Assembly: GCA_034620365.1 (NCBI GenBank) | Contig: JAQGEQ010000048.1 | Location: forward strand, 2,046,001-2,110,000 | From: Pegea sp. RAD2-039 | Taxonomy: Eukaryota > Chordata > Thaliacea > Salpida > Salpidae | Direction: 5' to 3' | DNA length: 64,000 nt | Shown: positions 1 to 12,550 of the stretch, piece after piece | How positions within the stretch are numbered: position 1 is the first letter of the stretch | Layout: the number at the start of each line of letters is the position of its first letter | Position numbers and translations under genes: made by a program | Notes under the pieces: model-generated | Database searches by the model: none | The model's input: only the letters and a program-made list of their open reading frames with translations | What the model was told of the DNA's origin: nothing

Positions 1-1618
1 TTTTTTTTTATCAAAAAAATCATTGTTTAAATGAGATTCAAGAAAAAGGACCTCAATCATGGAGCCGGGACATAAAGCAGAACCGGGTAAATCTCCTTTA
101 CATCCACGGACGCGAGTATGGAAACCTGTACCACAGGTTGCTGTGCATTCAGTCCAGCTACTCCACATCAACCAACCATCTGTAAAAACGTTTTAGTAAA
201 ATTTAAATTAAGTACCATAAGCATTAAATTACAGATTTAAATTTAGAAGTACAATTTTCTTAGTTGAAAAAAAATTTAGCCTTAAGCAATAGTAATTTGT
301 ATTTACACGAATAATGCCATGTCATATTCTATAAAAAAATTGATACAATAATTTTATGATATTTTAAAAGACAAAACTTTATTTTAAAAGTGACTTTTAC
401 CAGGAATTTCAATTTCAGGATTACTGATAAGGCTTAAAACTTTGCTCTCAAGATTTCCGCTTCCTTCTTCGTCGTCTGGAGCACCTAAAAATGATTTCAA
501 TTGTAAGGAGGATTATGTAAAAAGTTCATTTTTTAACAAGAACTTTAAAATGAAACTAACATTGCAAACTAGTAGACAACAATGTTAAACCAGAAATAGA
601 ATCAGAAATGTAAAAAACATTAATCAAAAAGGAACTCACTCTGTGGGATTGGTTTTTCACAGATAAAGTATTTTAAATGTGAGCATTTAGAATCAAACCA
701 ATAGCCATAAGAACGAAATATCGACATCTTGTTTCGAGAACTCATAAAACTACATTTAGCAGCATTTATAAGACCATCTGGCTCATAGAAGTGAAAATTT
801 GGTACAGAAAACCAGTTTTGCCAGCCTTTATCTCCTTTTGAAGGCAATGCAATACTACTATTATCTGGCCATCTCCAATCATCTCTGGCCCCGCCCCTTT
901 TCGCACCGATCCAAAAACCAGCTTCCTGCCGATTTTCCCAGACGTCTAATCGAAGATAATTAATCTTCAGTTTCATTTTAACTCTCAAAAATGTTTCTAT
1001 GCTCTGCTGCTTGTTGTTATCAGTGATGCTGACTAAACTGCCACCGTTTAGAGCACATGCTTCGGAAGCTTGATCTTGTGAGACACGGTTTAGATCAACA
1101 GTAATATAAGAGTTTTTGTATCGAAATGAATGAGCTGAAATTACAATTTCATTTTTACTTTAGTTTATTGAACTATAAAAGTATGTATTTAAAGTATAAA
1201 AAGTTTTACGAGTTTATTCGACAGAGTTATTTTTAAAATTAATATTTTTGTCATAGGATTTTATAAAATCTCTTACCAACACGAACTGATTCAATCTGTA
1301 AAAAACATTTCAATAATTTTCAAAAATCTTTTTACAAATGCTTAGTTTAATAAATGATGTTTACACACAGAGTTAAAACTCTTCAACATTATATTGAAAT
1401 GATTTTGATAACTTTAAAATATAATTAAGAAACTGATTTAACATTATACTATGCAGCTTCTTACTATTGTAGCACCAACTAATGATATTAGTATAACTAC
1501 GTCTTGTGGAGTAGCATAGGAATAAAATTTGTCTTAGACTCACTTTATATGCTAGGACATAGGGTAAAATCGATACCACTAGTAAAAACGAAGTAATTCT
1601 TTCATGACCTTCAAACAT
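1..1618 (-). CDS. Secreted C-type lectin / thrombospondin type 1 protein, 3' end outside window
   Basis: Spliced model on the minus strand: exons 1544-1618, 1277-1295, 640-1134, 401-484 and 1-179 (open at the window edge), 284 residues so far, all joins in frame. The first ATG opens a hydrophobic signal peptide (SFLLVVSILPYVLAY). Residues about 32-196 form a C-type lectin domain: EACALNGGSLVSI, FWIGAKRGG, DDWRWPD, then YWFDSKC and FICE at the end; an EPD triplet sits where calcium-binding lectins have EPN, and WND is replaced by WFD, so sugar binding is uncertain. After an acidic linker comes a TSP1 repeat beginning MWSSWTECTATCGTGF with RVRGC and CPG; only four of the usual six cysteines are seen, so the repeat probably finishes in an exon beyond position 1. 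It is likely an extracellular recognition or matrix protein. The ligand is unknown. Confidence 0.85.
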
Positions 1619-1651
1619 ATTTGAATGATGTTTACCGACAAACAAGTCTCT
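1619..1651 (-). promoter_or_regulatory. Short 5' UTR with strong 3' splice acceptor before the lectin start codon
   Basis: Read on the minus strand, a T-rich tract ending in TTTTTCAG (AG at 1651-1650) lies 31 nt before the ATG. No matching upstream exon is visible, so it is either a spliced-leader trans-splice site or the end of a 5' UTR intron. Confidence 0.5.
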
Positions 1652-4600
1652 GAAAAATTAAGACAAATTATTATACTGCGATGTGTGATTGGCCCCGGGG
1701 CAAGTCTGAAGAAGGTGCAACGTGTCATCGACGAATGGCGGATGACGAAATGAAATTAAACTTTTTATCGAACTCATCAAAACATGTTTTTGAAGTAAGA
1801 TTTAACTATAAAAGTGCTTAGATAATAGTGATTCTAACCGCACAAAATTTCTAATCTCAATAATTCTGTTTTGGTACACTTCAAGACTAAGATTTAGATA
1901 ATAAGTAAAACATATTTTCTTAATAACATAAATGGTTAATTTTAAAGTGAAAATAAAGTTACAATTTTGTTTATATGATTGAGGCAAATTTATGGAAATA
2001 GATTCAAAAATTATATAACGAATTTTTTTTAATTATTATAAAATTGATTATTACAAGCAAAGTATTATAGTTAGCATTAATTGAAATAAAATTTTATAGG
2101 TGACGACGCTTATAGTGATCATCTATTTTGGTCATTTCTTTTACCAAGGATGCCCTCAGGGCAGAGAAATAACTAAATTAAGGAACTTCTAATTTACTTT
2201 ATATTGGTAAAAATAGATTTAGAATAAAAAATCGATTTATGAAACTTCTTTTTTTAATTCGTTTTCTTAATTTACACATCTCGATTTGAAATTTAATTAT
2301 TGCCTAAGCTAATGCAAAATAGTTTATATTCCAGATAAATTAAGATCTTTCTAACCTCTACGTTAAGATTAAAAAACAAGATAATTTATTTATTACTAAA
2401 AATATAATTTCATTACAAAATATTTAAAAATATAAATTTTATCGTAAATTATTTCATTACTATATTTAGAGTAAGTCGAAGTAATGTTGATAAAAATAAA
2501 TTACAATAATGAAAAGTAATCAATAAAAATGTCACATTTATCAAACCGTGTCCGATTACCTTGTAGTAAAATTCGTTGTTCTCCAAATTTTCTTTCAAAA
2601 ATCAAAAACTTTGCACTCGAACAAAATAAAGATATTGATCAAAACTGAAAGCAACTTTAGGTTTCAACAAAATGTTTAATTCTGTTGACAACTAACGTTG
2701 TGCAGTAAACTAAATGTTTGAACCTCAAATTTATATTAAACTAAAAAGCCTAAGGCAAAGACAAGCTGTTTAGAAAGTTAGTATTTACGCCACTTGTAGC
2801 ATACTGAGGATGGTAAGTAAAATTTTTGAAATTTTGAACAGATCACTTTTTAAAGTCTTTTAGTAGAGAATTAAATATAAACCTATTTTGAAGTATTTTT
2901 TGGAACTATGCTGTAAGCACTTGCTTATATCAGGCGAATTTCTTCCAGAGGATTATTAGGATTTTGTTTACAAAAAATGTACTCACGAAAATAATCGAAG
3001 TTTTTACTTTTAGATATTATAATATTTATAATTATGTAAAATATTTTGTAGTTGATCAAATATTAACAAACAAATTCGTTAAAGTATTGTTAAATTTAGG
3101 TGATGCAAAAATTTCATCAATTCATATATGAGTTCAATTTTTTAAAAAATTGTTCATAACGAACATTTATTTGGTAAATTAGACCTCAAACCAGAGAGCG
3201 CCTCATATTTCAGTTAATCCTAAGATCAGACAGAATATTTTGCAGCTTTTCTCAAAAATTTTATTTTATAATGATTCTTAAAAACTAGTTGTACTTCTTT
3301 AAGTATAGCTGCTAAATTCTACTGTTAGCTTACACAAAATATAAATTCAATGTGGTAATATAGAATAATTAATAGACTTTATACAGTATGATTATAAAAA
3401 GCTAGTTATTATTACTTAGACAATTTCTACAAGTTAATAAATCTAGAAATTTTGCTTGCATTTTTATAGATTATTAGAAAAATCTGTAATAAGTATTTGG
3501 TTGATGTTACAAAAATAGAAGCATAAAGCAAATTGTGAAAGAAATTATATGATTTAAAATTTATGCTGAGTAATTCTTATTTATAAGCAGTTTTTTTTAT
3601 AGATCGTTTTCATTACCATCAACTTTGGTTTCATTGCCATCGGCTAGAAGTTATCTCCGTATTAACTGATTTTATTTTACTTTAACACTTGTTCAACCAG
3701 TTTTTCACCAATATTTCAATTCAAGCTCAACAGATGTCGTAATCTAATGTGATCTGGTACAATATGGTTATAAGTATTATTTAACTCTTCAGTCTACAAA
3801 AACACATTTGAAGAACAAAAACATTTTAAAACCAGAGTAAATTCCTAAATGCAAGATTTACGTTACCTCAGTTAATCAAAAACTAAATATTTTAAATATC
3901 AGACTAACTTGGTTATCTGTGGTTTTTTAAATACTTTTTTGATTATAATACCAGGTATAAAGATAAAAGTTGAATTAGGGAAAAATTAGTTTTAAAGTTG
4001 TAACTTTATTTTGATGATAAAATTGTAAGATGGTGAATCTTATTGCTACAAAATAACATGCTCTCTTAACAAATTAAATTACATAAATGTTAAATATTGA
4101 AATATGTTATTTCAACTAGAAGAACTTGAAACATAACACATAACATTTATAAAAGATTTACTTTAAACTTTTTTAGTCTTCGAAAGTACAATGGAGAAAC
4201 GTACAGAAAAATATCCTTATTAAATTGTTCCAACTATGGTAATTTTTTGAAGTAATTTGATTATAGTTAAGAAATATAAAAAATGAATTATTGCTTTATA
4301 AAGAGCGGTCAGCAAATTTTTTTTGAGTTTTATTTCTTTAATTTTAACTGTCAGCAAATGAAAACTTGATTTTAATCTATAAAAGATTATGATTGAAGTT
4401 TAAGTAAAACTATTTGCTTTAGAAGTTCTGCGCAACAGAAACCACTGAAAACCCCTTTAGGTAACAAATTGTTATTTTCTTTTCAATTATATTCAAAAAT
4501 TTCTTTTAACCTTATCTTTTACATAATAATCTTTTAATTTCCCTTTTTATTTTGTTACTTATCTGTGTAAACTGAATCAGTAGATGGAAGAAAGTTGACA

Positions 4601-5237
4601 GCCTTACTTCCTTCTTACCTGAGCAAAAGATTGCATCACTTTGGAATCAGTTTTGATTGTAGGATCAAAAATTGATTTAATTGACTATATCTTAAAAGCT
4701 TCTAAATCATAGAAGTTGAATTTCGTTTGCTACAATATGATGAATTTTCTTTTCTTAAAAAGATTTACTGGATAAGTTACATTACCAAACCAAGTCAAAA
4801 AACAATTTTCAAGAATATAGTAAAAATATTTGCAAGAAGTAACACATTAGTTTTAATATAAAACCTTAAATAAATTATTCAAGATTCTCATAAAAAGTTA
4901 CAAAAAATATCAGCTGACTTCAGTAATTTGACAGTTAGGAAATATTTTGACGACCGCTTAAATATAGGAAAATATAGGAAAAAGCTGCATAAGTGTTCTT
5001 TGTCTTGAAAAATTGTCATATGCAATTACAAAATATGTATAAAAATATCAAATTAAAAGATCGAACTGAGAGTTTAAATAAATAATTAATCAATTGATTA
5101 GTAAAGATTAGTTATTAAGTAAGCTTATTTCTTATAGATATTTATATCTTAGAAGTTTATTTTGCATAAAAATTAAATTGTTTCAGCAGTGTTGTATTTC
5201 GAGTTTAAAATTGATTAATTTCAAGATAAACAAAAGC
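1652..5237. other. Gene-poor A+T-rich interval
   Basis: No convincing exon on either strand. Two GC-richer patches stand out: 1690-1752 (upstream of the lectin gene) and 2100-2180, the latter with a GCCCT/AGGGC hairpin. Neither matches a gene I recognise. Confidence 0.5.
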
Positions 5238-5612
5238 AAAGAAGAAGAAGAAGAAATTTACTTTGACCAAGAACGGCCATACTATTCAGTTGTCGCATTC
5301 AATTTTACTTATGTAGCAGGATTCCACTCTGCACGCCAGCTAGGCTATGCAGCGGAACAGACGGACTGATGCATCTACGCCCAGCTAGCTTTGCAGGAGC
5401 TGTCATAACGACACTGAGTACAGTAGCAAACTGCCTACACAACTCAAGATTCAAAGTCGGATTTTTATGTCTGCTTGAAATATTTTCATTCACCAGGCTC
5501 ACAAGGTCCTTCTACCCGGGTTTATATATGGACTTTTTCTTGTTGCAAATATGTGGGAGACCGAGATCTTCCGCGTGTGAGGTGGACGTTATGAGCGCTA
5601 AACTACGGAGAC
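5238..5612 (-). repeat. tRNA-Val-derived SINE, copy 1 (Val-CAC-like head)
   Basis: On the minus strand the element starts at about 5612 with GTCTCCGTAGTTTAGCG and continues through CCTCACACGCGGAAG, which follows the D-arm and anticodon arm of animal tRNA-Val(CAC). The T-arm region is damaged. The body of about 300 bp is clearly related to the copy at 35091-35460 on the opposite strand (shared blocks include CTACGCCCAGCTAG and ATGGCCGTTCTT). It ends in a TTC-rich tail at 5238-5256. It is markedly richer in G+C than its surroundings. Short open frames across it are by-products of the repeat. Confidence 0.85.
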
Positions 5613-5895
5613 GGACTAAAATAATCTAAGTATTTGATTTTTTGAATAGATTAATGCTTCAACTATCTAACCAATAAAATCACTTTCCATTTTTAAGAAA
5701 ATCTAAAGAAAAATGATTGACTGCTTCGTTAGGAATCTAAACGAGTGTGTAATATACTATGTAACTTTAAACGGAAATTTATTACTGTTTAGACAGTATC
5801 TAAAACAAGGTATAGTAGATTAAAAATAGTTTGTTCATTACAGTTGTTAAAAGATGGTGAATTAACTTCTTATTGTTTTAAAATAAAATACATAC

Positions 5896-5950
5896 AAATA
5901 ATATACAAATGATATACAAATAATATACAGATAATAAACCAATAATATAC
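5896..5950. repeat. 11-bp tandem repeat, five units
   Basis: Five consecutive 11-bp units related to AAATAATATAC, with the first and third identical and the others differing at one to three positions. Confidence 0.85.
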
Positions 5951-8720
5951 ATACAAACGTTTATCGAAAGTATCAGCGATTTTATTTTGAATCCAACATA
6001 AAGTGTTCCAACTCAATAAAGGACCTACTACGTCGTTTTACCGCCTTGATCTTAAAACACTTCGATAGCTAAGTTTGTTTCACAAATAAACTTTGTGCTA
6101 AGTACTTAAAGTGATAATATTATTTATCAGCTAGTATAAACTGGTTGTTTACAAAATTTTTAAAGTCTCTTCGAATGAAAATAGTTATATGCCTGCTAAT
6201 AGTACAAAAACTTTTCCTATTCTCAGTGATAATCAACTTGAATGTCTATCTACTTATCGTTCTTGCAGGAATATCTTTATACCTTCTTGAGGTACAAACG
6301 TTCAAGCCTAATTTTGAAACCGCCTATAATAATTCATTTGTGTTTTCAAAATTATTAAGTCTACAACAAAATTTTGTAATTAAGTTATCAGTAAATAATT
6401 TCATTAAAATCAAAGTACAATAAACAAACTATAATATTTATACAGTTTATAAAGTTCAGTTTTGCTATGAAACCAGTTGAAATTAAGGTTAAACTGGCAT
6501 TCTATCATTTAGGGTTTTATTGATTTCTACACTTTTGCTCATATATGACGATAATCTTAAAAGTTCTCTCTTTTACATTGTTGCGTGAACAAAATTTACA
6601 TAATTTTAATTGCTAAACATAATTGTTTGGTTATGTAATTAAACTTCGATTTGTAATGCTTGAAACCTTAAAATTTTTTCATAAAGTTATTTTTTATCAT
6701 GGTGGATTAAATAAACTTTACTTGTTATAGTACTTGAGTTTGTTTTCAAGAAGTTAATTCTTTTAAATGTAAAGATACAATTTATTATTCTTCATAATTA
6801 TTATTCTTTACAGATAATTTTCCTATTTTTTATAACAATAAGTTACGTAATAAAAAATTATAACTCACAAAATTTACTAAAGTTAAATTTCTTGTGCTAG
6901 ATAGAGACAAGTACGAACTTACAAAAAGGAATGAAAAATACTCTTTGTTGATGCTTCAAAAATTTCTTTAAAAGTTGAACCTCAGGCCTTTTATACAGTA
7001 TCAAAAATGTTTATACAGTTAAAAAAGTTGTCATGTAAGCTATATCTGTATAAGCATTTTTGACTTCATGATAAACGTATTTTTACTTGGCATCTGTAAA
7101 CAATCACACGCCTAATATTTTCACATCGTTAGTTGTAAACAAATCCTAACCCTAAGTTAAGACATTTTGTCTAATTAAGTTTGTTTTTTCGATATCTTTT
7201 TGCCATTTATTTGTATTACAGATTATTTTTACAATGATTTTTTATGAAAAAGTAAACTTTAGATTAATTGACAAATTTTTGATCGTTTGGTTTTGTAAAG
7301 TGAATTTTATTAATTTGAGGTGAAATCTTTCAAATATTAAATTATTTTGTGCTGTAAATTAAAAAACATCAAGCTAAAAATTCTTGATTTAGATAAGGCA
7401 CTTAGTTGAAGTTATAGTTTAGTTCAAGCTGATGAGCGAAAACAGCCTTTTTAAATAAAATTATAATATTTGTTGTTCAAATTCTTTATTATATCGAAAT
7501 AATAGCCTTTTGAGCAACCAAATAATATTTTTTTGTACTCAATCAAGTTTCTACTAAATCACAAATACTGATTGACGTTTTGTATATAAGCCGTTCGAAA
7601 TTGATAAATCAATGAAAAACTATTTGTTCTTATAAGATTGTCATGAAGTATTAGCTCTTTGAAATACTCAAACCTCATAATTTGGTTACAGTTTTTACAT
7701 AAAATAGCTTAAGGTTTTTCAGTAGATTTAGCGAGCACAATTATGTAAATTAAAGGACAGCGTAAAAACTTACAAGCTATTTAACTACATTTTCTTGAAT
7801 TTTTCTTAGAAAATACATGAGTAACTTACAAAAACATATTTTACGAAAATTACTGAAAACTGTATGAAAAAATTGAGATAGATAAAAGAGTAAATACTTA
7901 AAGAATATTTATTGTATTTTTCTTATATGGCTGAAGTTTTAGGCAAAAGTAAAAAAGCTAAAACTAGTAAAAATTGTCCAAGAAATTAGCAAATTTATAC
8001 AGTTGGAGGCATAGATTTGAGACTTTGATATTTAGCAAATTATGTATATAAATCAGAATGAAATTTTTGTCAAAAAAAGCATTTATTCTATAAAAAATTA
8101 CAAGAGAATTAAAAATACGTTTTCACAAAAGTTGTAAACTAAGGCTACAACTATACTAAATGGATAACTATAAACATTTTTGTAAAATTAGATAAAATTA
8201 CAACAATAATATGATGTTGCCGAAAGACTTTTCTAAACAAAACTGAAATATATTCTTTAAAAATTTGATAGTTTGCTCATTTTAGAACTTTATTTACAAA
8301 TTTCATAAAAAATCAAAGTATCTAGCAAGCATTATAAATTTATATCAACATTCTGACAATTATATTTTATTAAAACAACTTTTTTCAAACAAACCCCATT
8401 CTTAAATAAATTGTATTTGATTTAGCAGAGTTTAGGATTTTAGGTCATTTAAAAATTTAATTATTCCAAAAATGTATACACAGTTAAAGAATGAAAATTC
8501 CGGAATTAATAAATAATTAGAATTTGTTTTTATCATTTATAAAAATAAAGCTGTGATGTTCTATTTATTAAAGTTGTCATAAAAATTTTCTTCTAACAAA
8601 AGAGTATTCAAAGAAATATTTATAAATTTTTTTTATGTTAATTGGATATACCACAAAGCTGAGGAATACTTCCTACGATCGTTCTCTTTCAAACGTGTTG
8701 TGAAGAAAATAGTTGAAATA

Positions 8721-8780
8721 ATGATTGTAGCAATGATTGTAGCAATGATTGTAGCAATGATTGCAGCAATGATTAAAGTA
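8721..8780. repeat. 12-bp tandem repeat, four good units plus one degenerate
   Basis: Unit ATGATTGTAGCA at 8721, 8733 and 8745 is exact, the fourth has one change and the fifth is degenerate. Because 12 is divisible by three, it creates a repetitive Ile/Ala/Thr frame on the minus strand that is not a gene. Confidence 0.9.
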
Positions 8781-11700
8781 GTAATTGAATACTTCTGCTT
8801 CTTCTTACTAGCCACAAACAAATAAAAATTTAATAAAGTAAGCTTTTCTGAAGTCAAGTAAAAATCAAAATAATTTCTATAGATTTATTGTTGGATACTT
8901 TCTAGTTAATAATACTTTGTATAGCTTTACTATACTAGTGTTTTATATTTTCCATTCGCATATCTCTTCTTAAAATCAAATTTTGATGTTTGACTCTATG
9001 ATATCCAGCTCTTAATTTCAAGGTAAAATATTAAAACATTTTGGTAAATATATATTTTATTATCATCCATTTGTTTTATGAATTTGTAGTAGAAGCTGAT
9101 GAAGGAACATATCAAACAGCAACAACACTTTGATTAAATGATTTTTTTCAAGAATTATGTCACAGTGAACGTTAAATGAGGTACGAGACTTCCTATTACT
9201 GGTTTTATATAGCTTACTAACTGACCTGAATAACACAGGTTATAATCATAGTTGTAATTATGTTAACATATTTCTAATGTATGACAATCATTTAGCTCTT
9301 TTTCACTAAGATAATGCAATTGCAAAAACAATATTTACATATTTTGAAAGATTCTCTGATTTTAAAGAAATTAAACTTATTAAATTCAATTTATCTAATT
9401 TCCTAGAATACCTAATTTACTTATTTTAAAAGTCATTTTATCCTTGTAAATATTGCTTGACAAGGTAATAGGTTCGCATTCCTCATAAGATGTAAGTTTC
9501 AATTGTTGCTTTTGGTACACTAGTTTAAAATATGAAAACCAATTTGAGCATAAATTTAAAGTAAATTGTACTTGCACAAAAAATGAAACCAGTTTATTTA
9601 TTGGCCAAAATAAAGTCTACAAAATTAAAAAAACAGAAATATCGTAACTTCAACAAAATAAAAAGTATTTTTTTTTCTTGCATCTTTGAGTTATGCATAG
9701 AAACGCGCTCTGCTATTTTTATAGTTTTATAATCATTAATTTTTATATTTAAAGTCCTAAATATTTCTTTTCACATTGCATTTGATCTAAAAAAAAGAAA
9801 AAATATCTTAAGCAATATTTCAAGTTTGTAACTAAAAATGATTTTCATGTTTTAAAAACTATTAAACTTTATTTTGTAAAGCATTCGCTTTTAGGAAATC
9901 AATCAGGTTAAATTGAATTAGCTGATTACTGTAATATGACAGATGAATAAAACTACAATCATGAATGAATATAAGTTTAAAGATTTATAAAAGAAATCAA
10001 TAAGCAAAATTTTGTTTAGATTATCTAATCAACAACACCAGCTAAAAAGTATTAAATCTTTCTTAATAAGCTAAAAAACATTTGTATTCACAAAATGCTT
10101 ATAAACTTTGTTCATAATCACGAAACAGGATAAAGTTTTAATTTTCTTTCTTAAAACTTACTTTAAGACCACTGATTTGTTTATAGTTTAAAATTCAATA
10201 ATATTTTATAAGTTGAATGGACACACTAACATATAACTTTTAAATGAAGATAATACTAATGTGTACAAAATTTAGAAATATATTACAAAGTGCTTTTTAA
10301 ATGTTAATTTTAGTAAGATAAAACTGTTTTCTGAACAATATTTTTGATTACTTAGTGCAAGAAAATGTTTCAATAAATGTTTCAATAAATGCAACTTATT
10401 CTCTTTACTTATTAGACCGAGCTTCTTTTAATCATATTTATCTGCAAACGTATATAAAAAAAATGTTATTATCACTGACAGTTATAACTCGTTAAATTGA
10501 TTGTACTTAATTAAAAATTCAGCTATAAGCTAAGTAAATTAAATCTTAGCTTAGTTTAAAGCCTGAGGTCAATTTTTGCAAAAAACGATTAAAAATATAT
10601 CACATTTGAGCCATTTTTCTTAATGTAAAAACTAGATTTTCATTAAATAGTTATTAATCGTAATTATCTATCAAAATGCGTTTCACAGTTGAATTTTAAC
10701 CCAGCACCCAAGTAACGCATTTATACACATGCATGATCACTAATGTAAAGCATAATACAATAGCTCCAAAGAAGATCTACAAAATTATAACAACAAAATA
10801 AGCTTCATTTTCATGTTTAAAGATAGTTTATAATTTATTTGGTATCAGACAACTTGTTACGGCCAGTAATTTAAATTAAAAAAGGATATCAGTATAAAAT
10901 ATATACAATAAAAACTATTTATCTAAAATGTATAACATAAATTGTTTATATATTTTTAATAGTTAAATTTAATTTTTATGAAATGTCAGAACATTAATTA
11001 GGTTTTAAAGATTCATTTACACTTGAAATTTATAAACTAAACAAGATTAAATAGTTTTTCACAGTAATTTCAGCAAAGCGTGGGATTGCATTTGAAAAAA
11101 AGATAAATAACAAAGGGAAAGCAATAATGATTACTTTATAAAAACCAAGTATTTTCCATTACAATGAAGAATTTTTACAGAATGTACTTAGGTTGGACCA
11201 AAATGAAAAATGTTCAATACATTGAAAGCAAATTGAAACTAATTTAAACAAACCTTTCTATGATTTTGATCGATACAAATTAAGTATAAAAAATGCGCTC
11301 ATAAAGCATAAATATAGGAAATGTACTATATAATATTGCAATAACGCCGGTTATAACCTTGGTTTGAAACACAGACAAGCAAAATAAAAAAGGTAGTTGT
11401 GCTGATTTAGTAACTCCATCTGTGAAACTTTTCAATCAACAAGTTTAAGATCGTTTAAGGCTACCTAAATTCTACATTCAAAGATTAGTATCAACCTTTT
11501 AAATTATCTTTTTTCTCACAGTACCAGTATTTCATATTTTTTATTTATTATCACTTTAATATCTAAACTCTCAACAAATAGCTGTTATTAGGATTTTTAT
11601 AAGCGACAATTTGTTCACTTCTTATGCTACTTTAGTAATACGCCATAAAAATAAATTTATGCAAGCTTTTGCTTTCACTGGCTCATTTTTGTTCTATTAC

Positions 11701-11798
11701 ATCTAATTTTCTAACGTTAAATGTGTTTATTTAACATTTATTATATATTGTTGTATTTTTACTTTAAAAACTTAATAATGATTCATTTCTTTAAATTT

Positions 11799-11830
11799 AG
11801 TCTAGTACTATATTATTAAAGTCTTTTGAA
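11799..11830 (+). promoter_or_regulatory. Acceptor-like site before RWDD4
   Basis: TTCATTTCTTTAAATTTAG ends at 11800, 30 nt before the ATG. It resembles the acceptors upstream of other genes in the window and may receive a spliced leader. Confidence 0.4.
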
Positions 11831-12415
11831 ATGACTTTTAATGAAGAGCAAACTGATGAGCTAGAAGCTTTAACTGCAATTTATGAAGATGATGATTGCT
11901 TTAAAAAATCAGAAAAAGATAATCAGATTTGTTATCAATATAAATTTGCTGCTCCGAACGAAAATCATTCATTTATAATTGATATTACTTGTCCTGAAGA
12001 ATATCCTGATGTGATTCCTATTTTTAGCTTGGATATTTTTTTCAATAACCATCTTCATGCAACAGTAAAAGAAGAAATAATAAAAAGAATTTCAGAATTT
12101 TGTGAAGAACTTATTGGAGATGCAATGATATTTTCTATAATTGACTGGATTAAAGATAATCATGAAAACTTATTAGAAAAACAAAACACGGTTTTTCAAG
12201 AAGAAATTGTAGACATACCTGGTGAAAAGATCGAAATTGATAACTCACAAACTAAAAAAATTAAAGAACCTAAAAAAGAACGTTTGACAAAAAATCAAAA
12301 AAGAAAACTTGCCAATCGTGTCAATACAGATGGAGAGAGACCTCGTGGATGGGATTGGGTTGATCCCATTAAACATCTTAGTAAAACTGGATCTGTTTCA
12401 TTTGACAAAGATTAG
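11831..12415 (+). CDS. RWDD4: RWD domain-containing protein 4
   Basis: Single-exon gene of 194 residues, close to the vertebrate length of about 188. Residues 1-120 form an RWD domain: EQTDELEALTAIYEDD at the N-terminus and the YPxxxP signature as EEYPDVIPIF. The C-terminal third is basic and then carries the family-specific block LTKNQKRKLANR followed by RPRGWDWVDPIKHLSKTG, which identifies RWDD4 rather than another RWD protein (GCN2, RWDD1, RNF14). The biochemical role of the family is poorly known; RWD domains are protein-interaction modules. The next gene, POGLUT1, starts only 135 nt downstream on the same strand, with a poly(A) signal and an acceptor between them. Confidence 0.93.
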   Translation: MTFNEEQTDELEALTAIYEDDDCFKKSEKDNQICYQYKFAAPNENHSFIIDITCPEEYPDVIPIFSLDIFFNNHLHATVKEEIIKRISEFCEELIGDAMIFSIIDWIKDNHENLLEKQNTVFQEEIVDIPGEKIEIDNSQTKKIKEPKKERLTKNQKRKLANRVNTDGERPRGWDWVDPIKHLSKTGSVSFDKD

Positions 12416-12505
12416 ATTTTTGCATAAATTAAAAGTAAAAATATGAATTATTTAATTTATATAGATGTATTTTTATTTTGTGACTATTTTTTATTCAAAC
12501 TTTCT

Positions 12506-12550
12506 AATAAAAGTTCATTTCTTCAGCAAAATTTTGTAATTATTTTTAAT
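12506..12550 (+). promoter_or_regulatory. Operon-like junction: poly(A) signal plus 3' splice site between RWDD4 and POGLUT1
   Basis: AATAAA at 12506-12511 lies 15 nt before the acceptor TTCATTTCTTCAG (AG at 12525-12526), which lies 24 nt before the POGLUT1 ATG. This spacing is what trans-spliced operons show: cleavage of the upstream mRNA and leader addition to the downstream one. No donor exon for a cis intron is evident. Confidence 0.5.

Larger units (their letters stand above)
5613..11799. other. Gene-poor A+T-rich interval
   Basis: About 6 kb without a supported gene. It holds two small tandem repeats (listed separately) and scattered low-complexity A/T runs. A 92-codon frame at 6145-6423 is hydrophobic and A/T-driven with no recognisable family and was not called. 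Confidence 0.5.

Noticed and set aside
5305-5629. Overlapping short open frames on both strands
   Set aside because: They lie within the SINE and arise from its higher GC content, with no protein family resemblance.
6145-6423. 92-codon hydrophobic frame as a membrane protein
   Set aside because: Composition is what A/T-rich DNA gives (Leu, Ile, Phe, Asn, Lys); no splice context or family motif.
8633-8857. Ile/Thr/Ala-repeat peptide on the minus strand
   Set aside because: It is the translation of the 12-bp tandem repeat.
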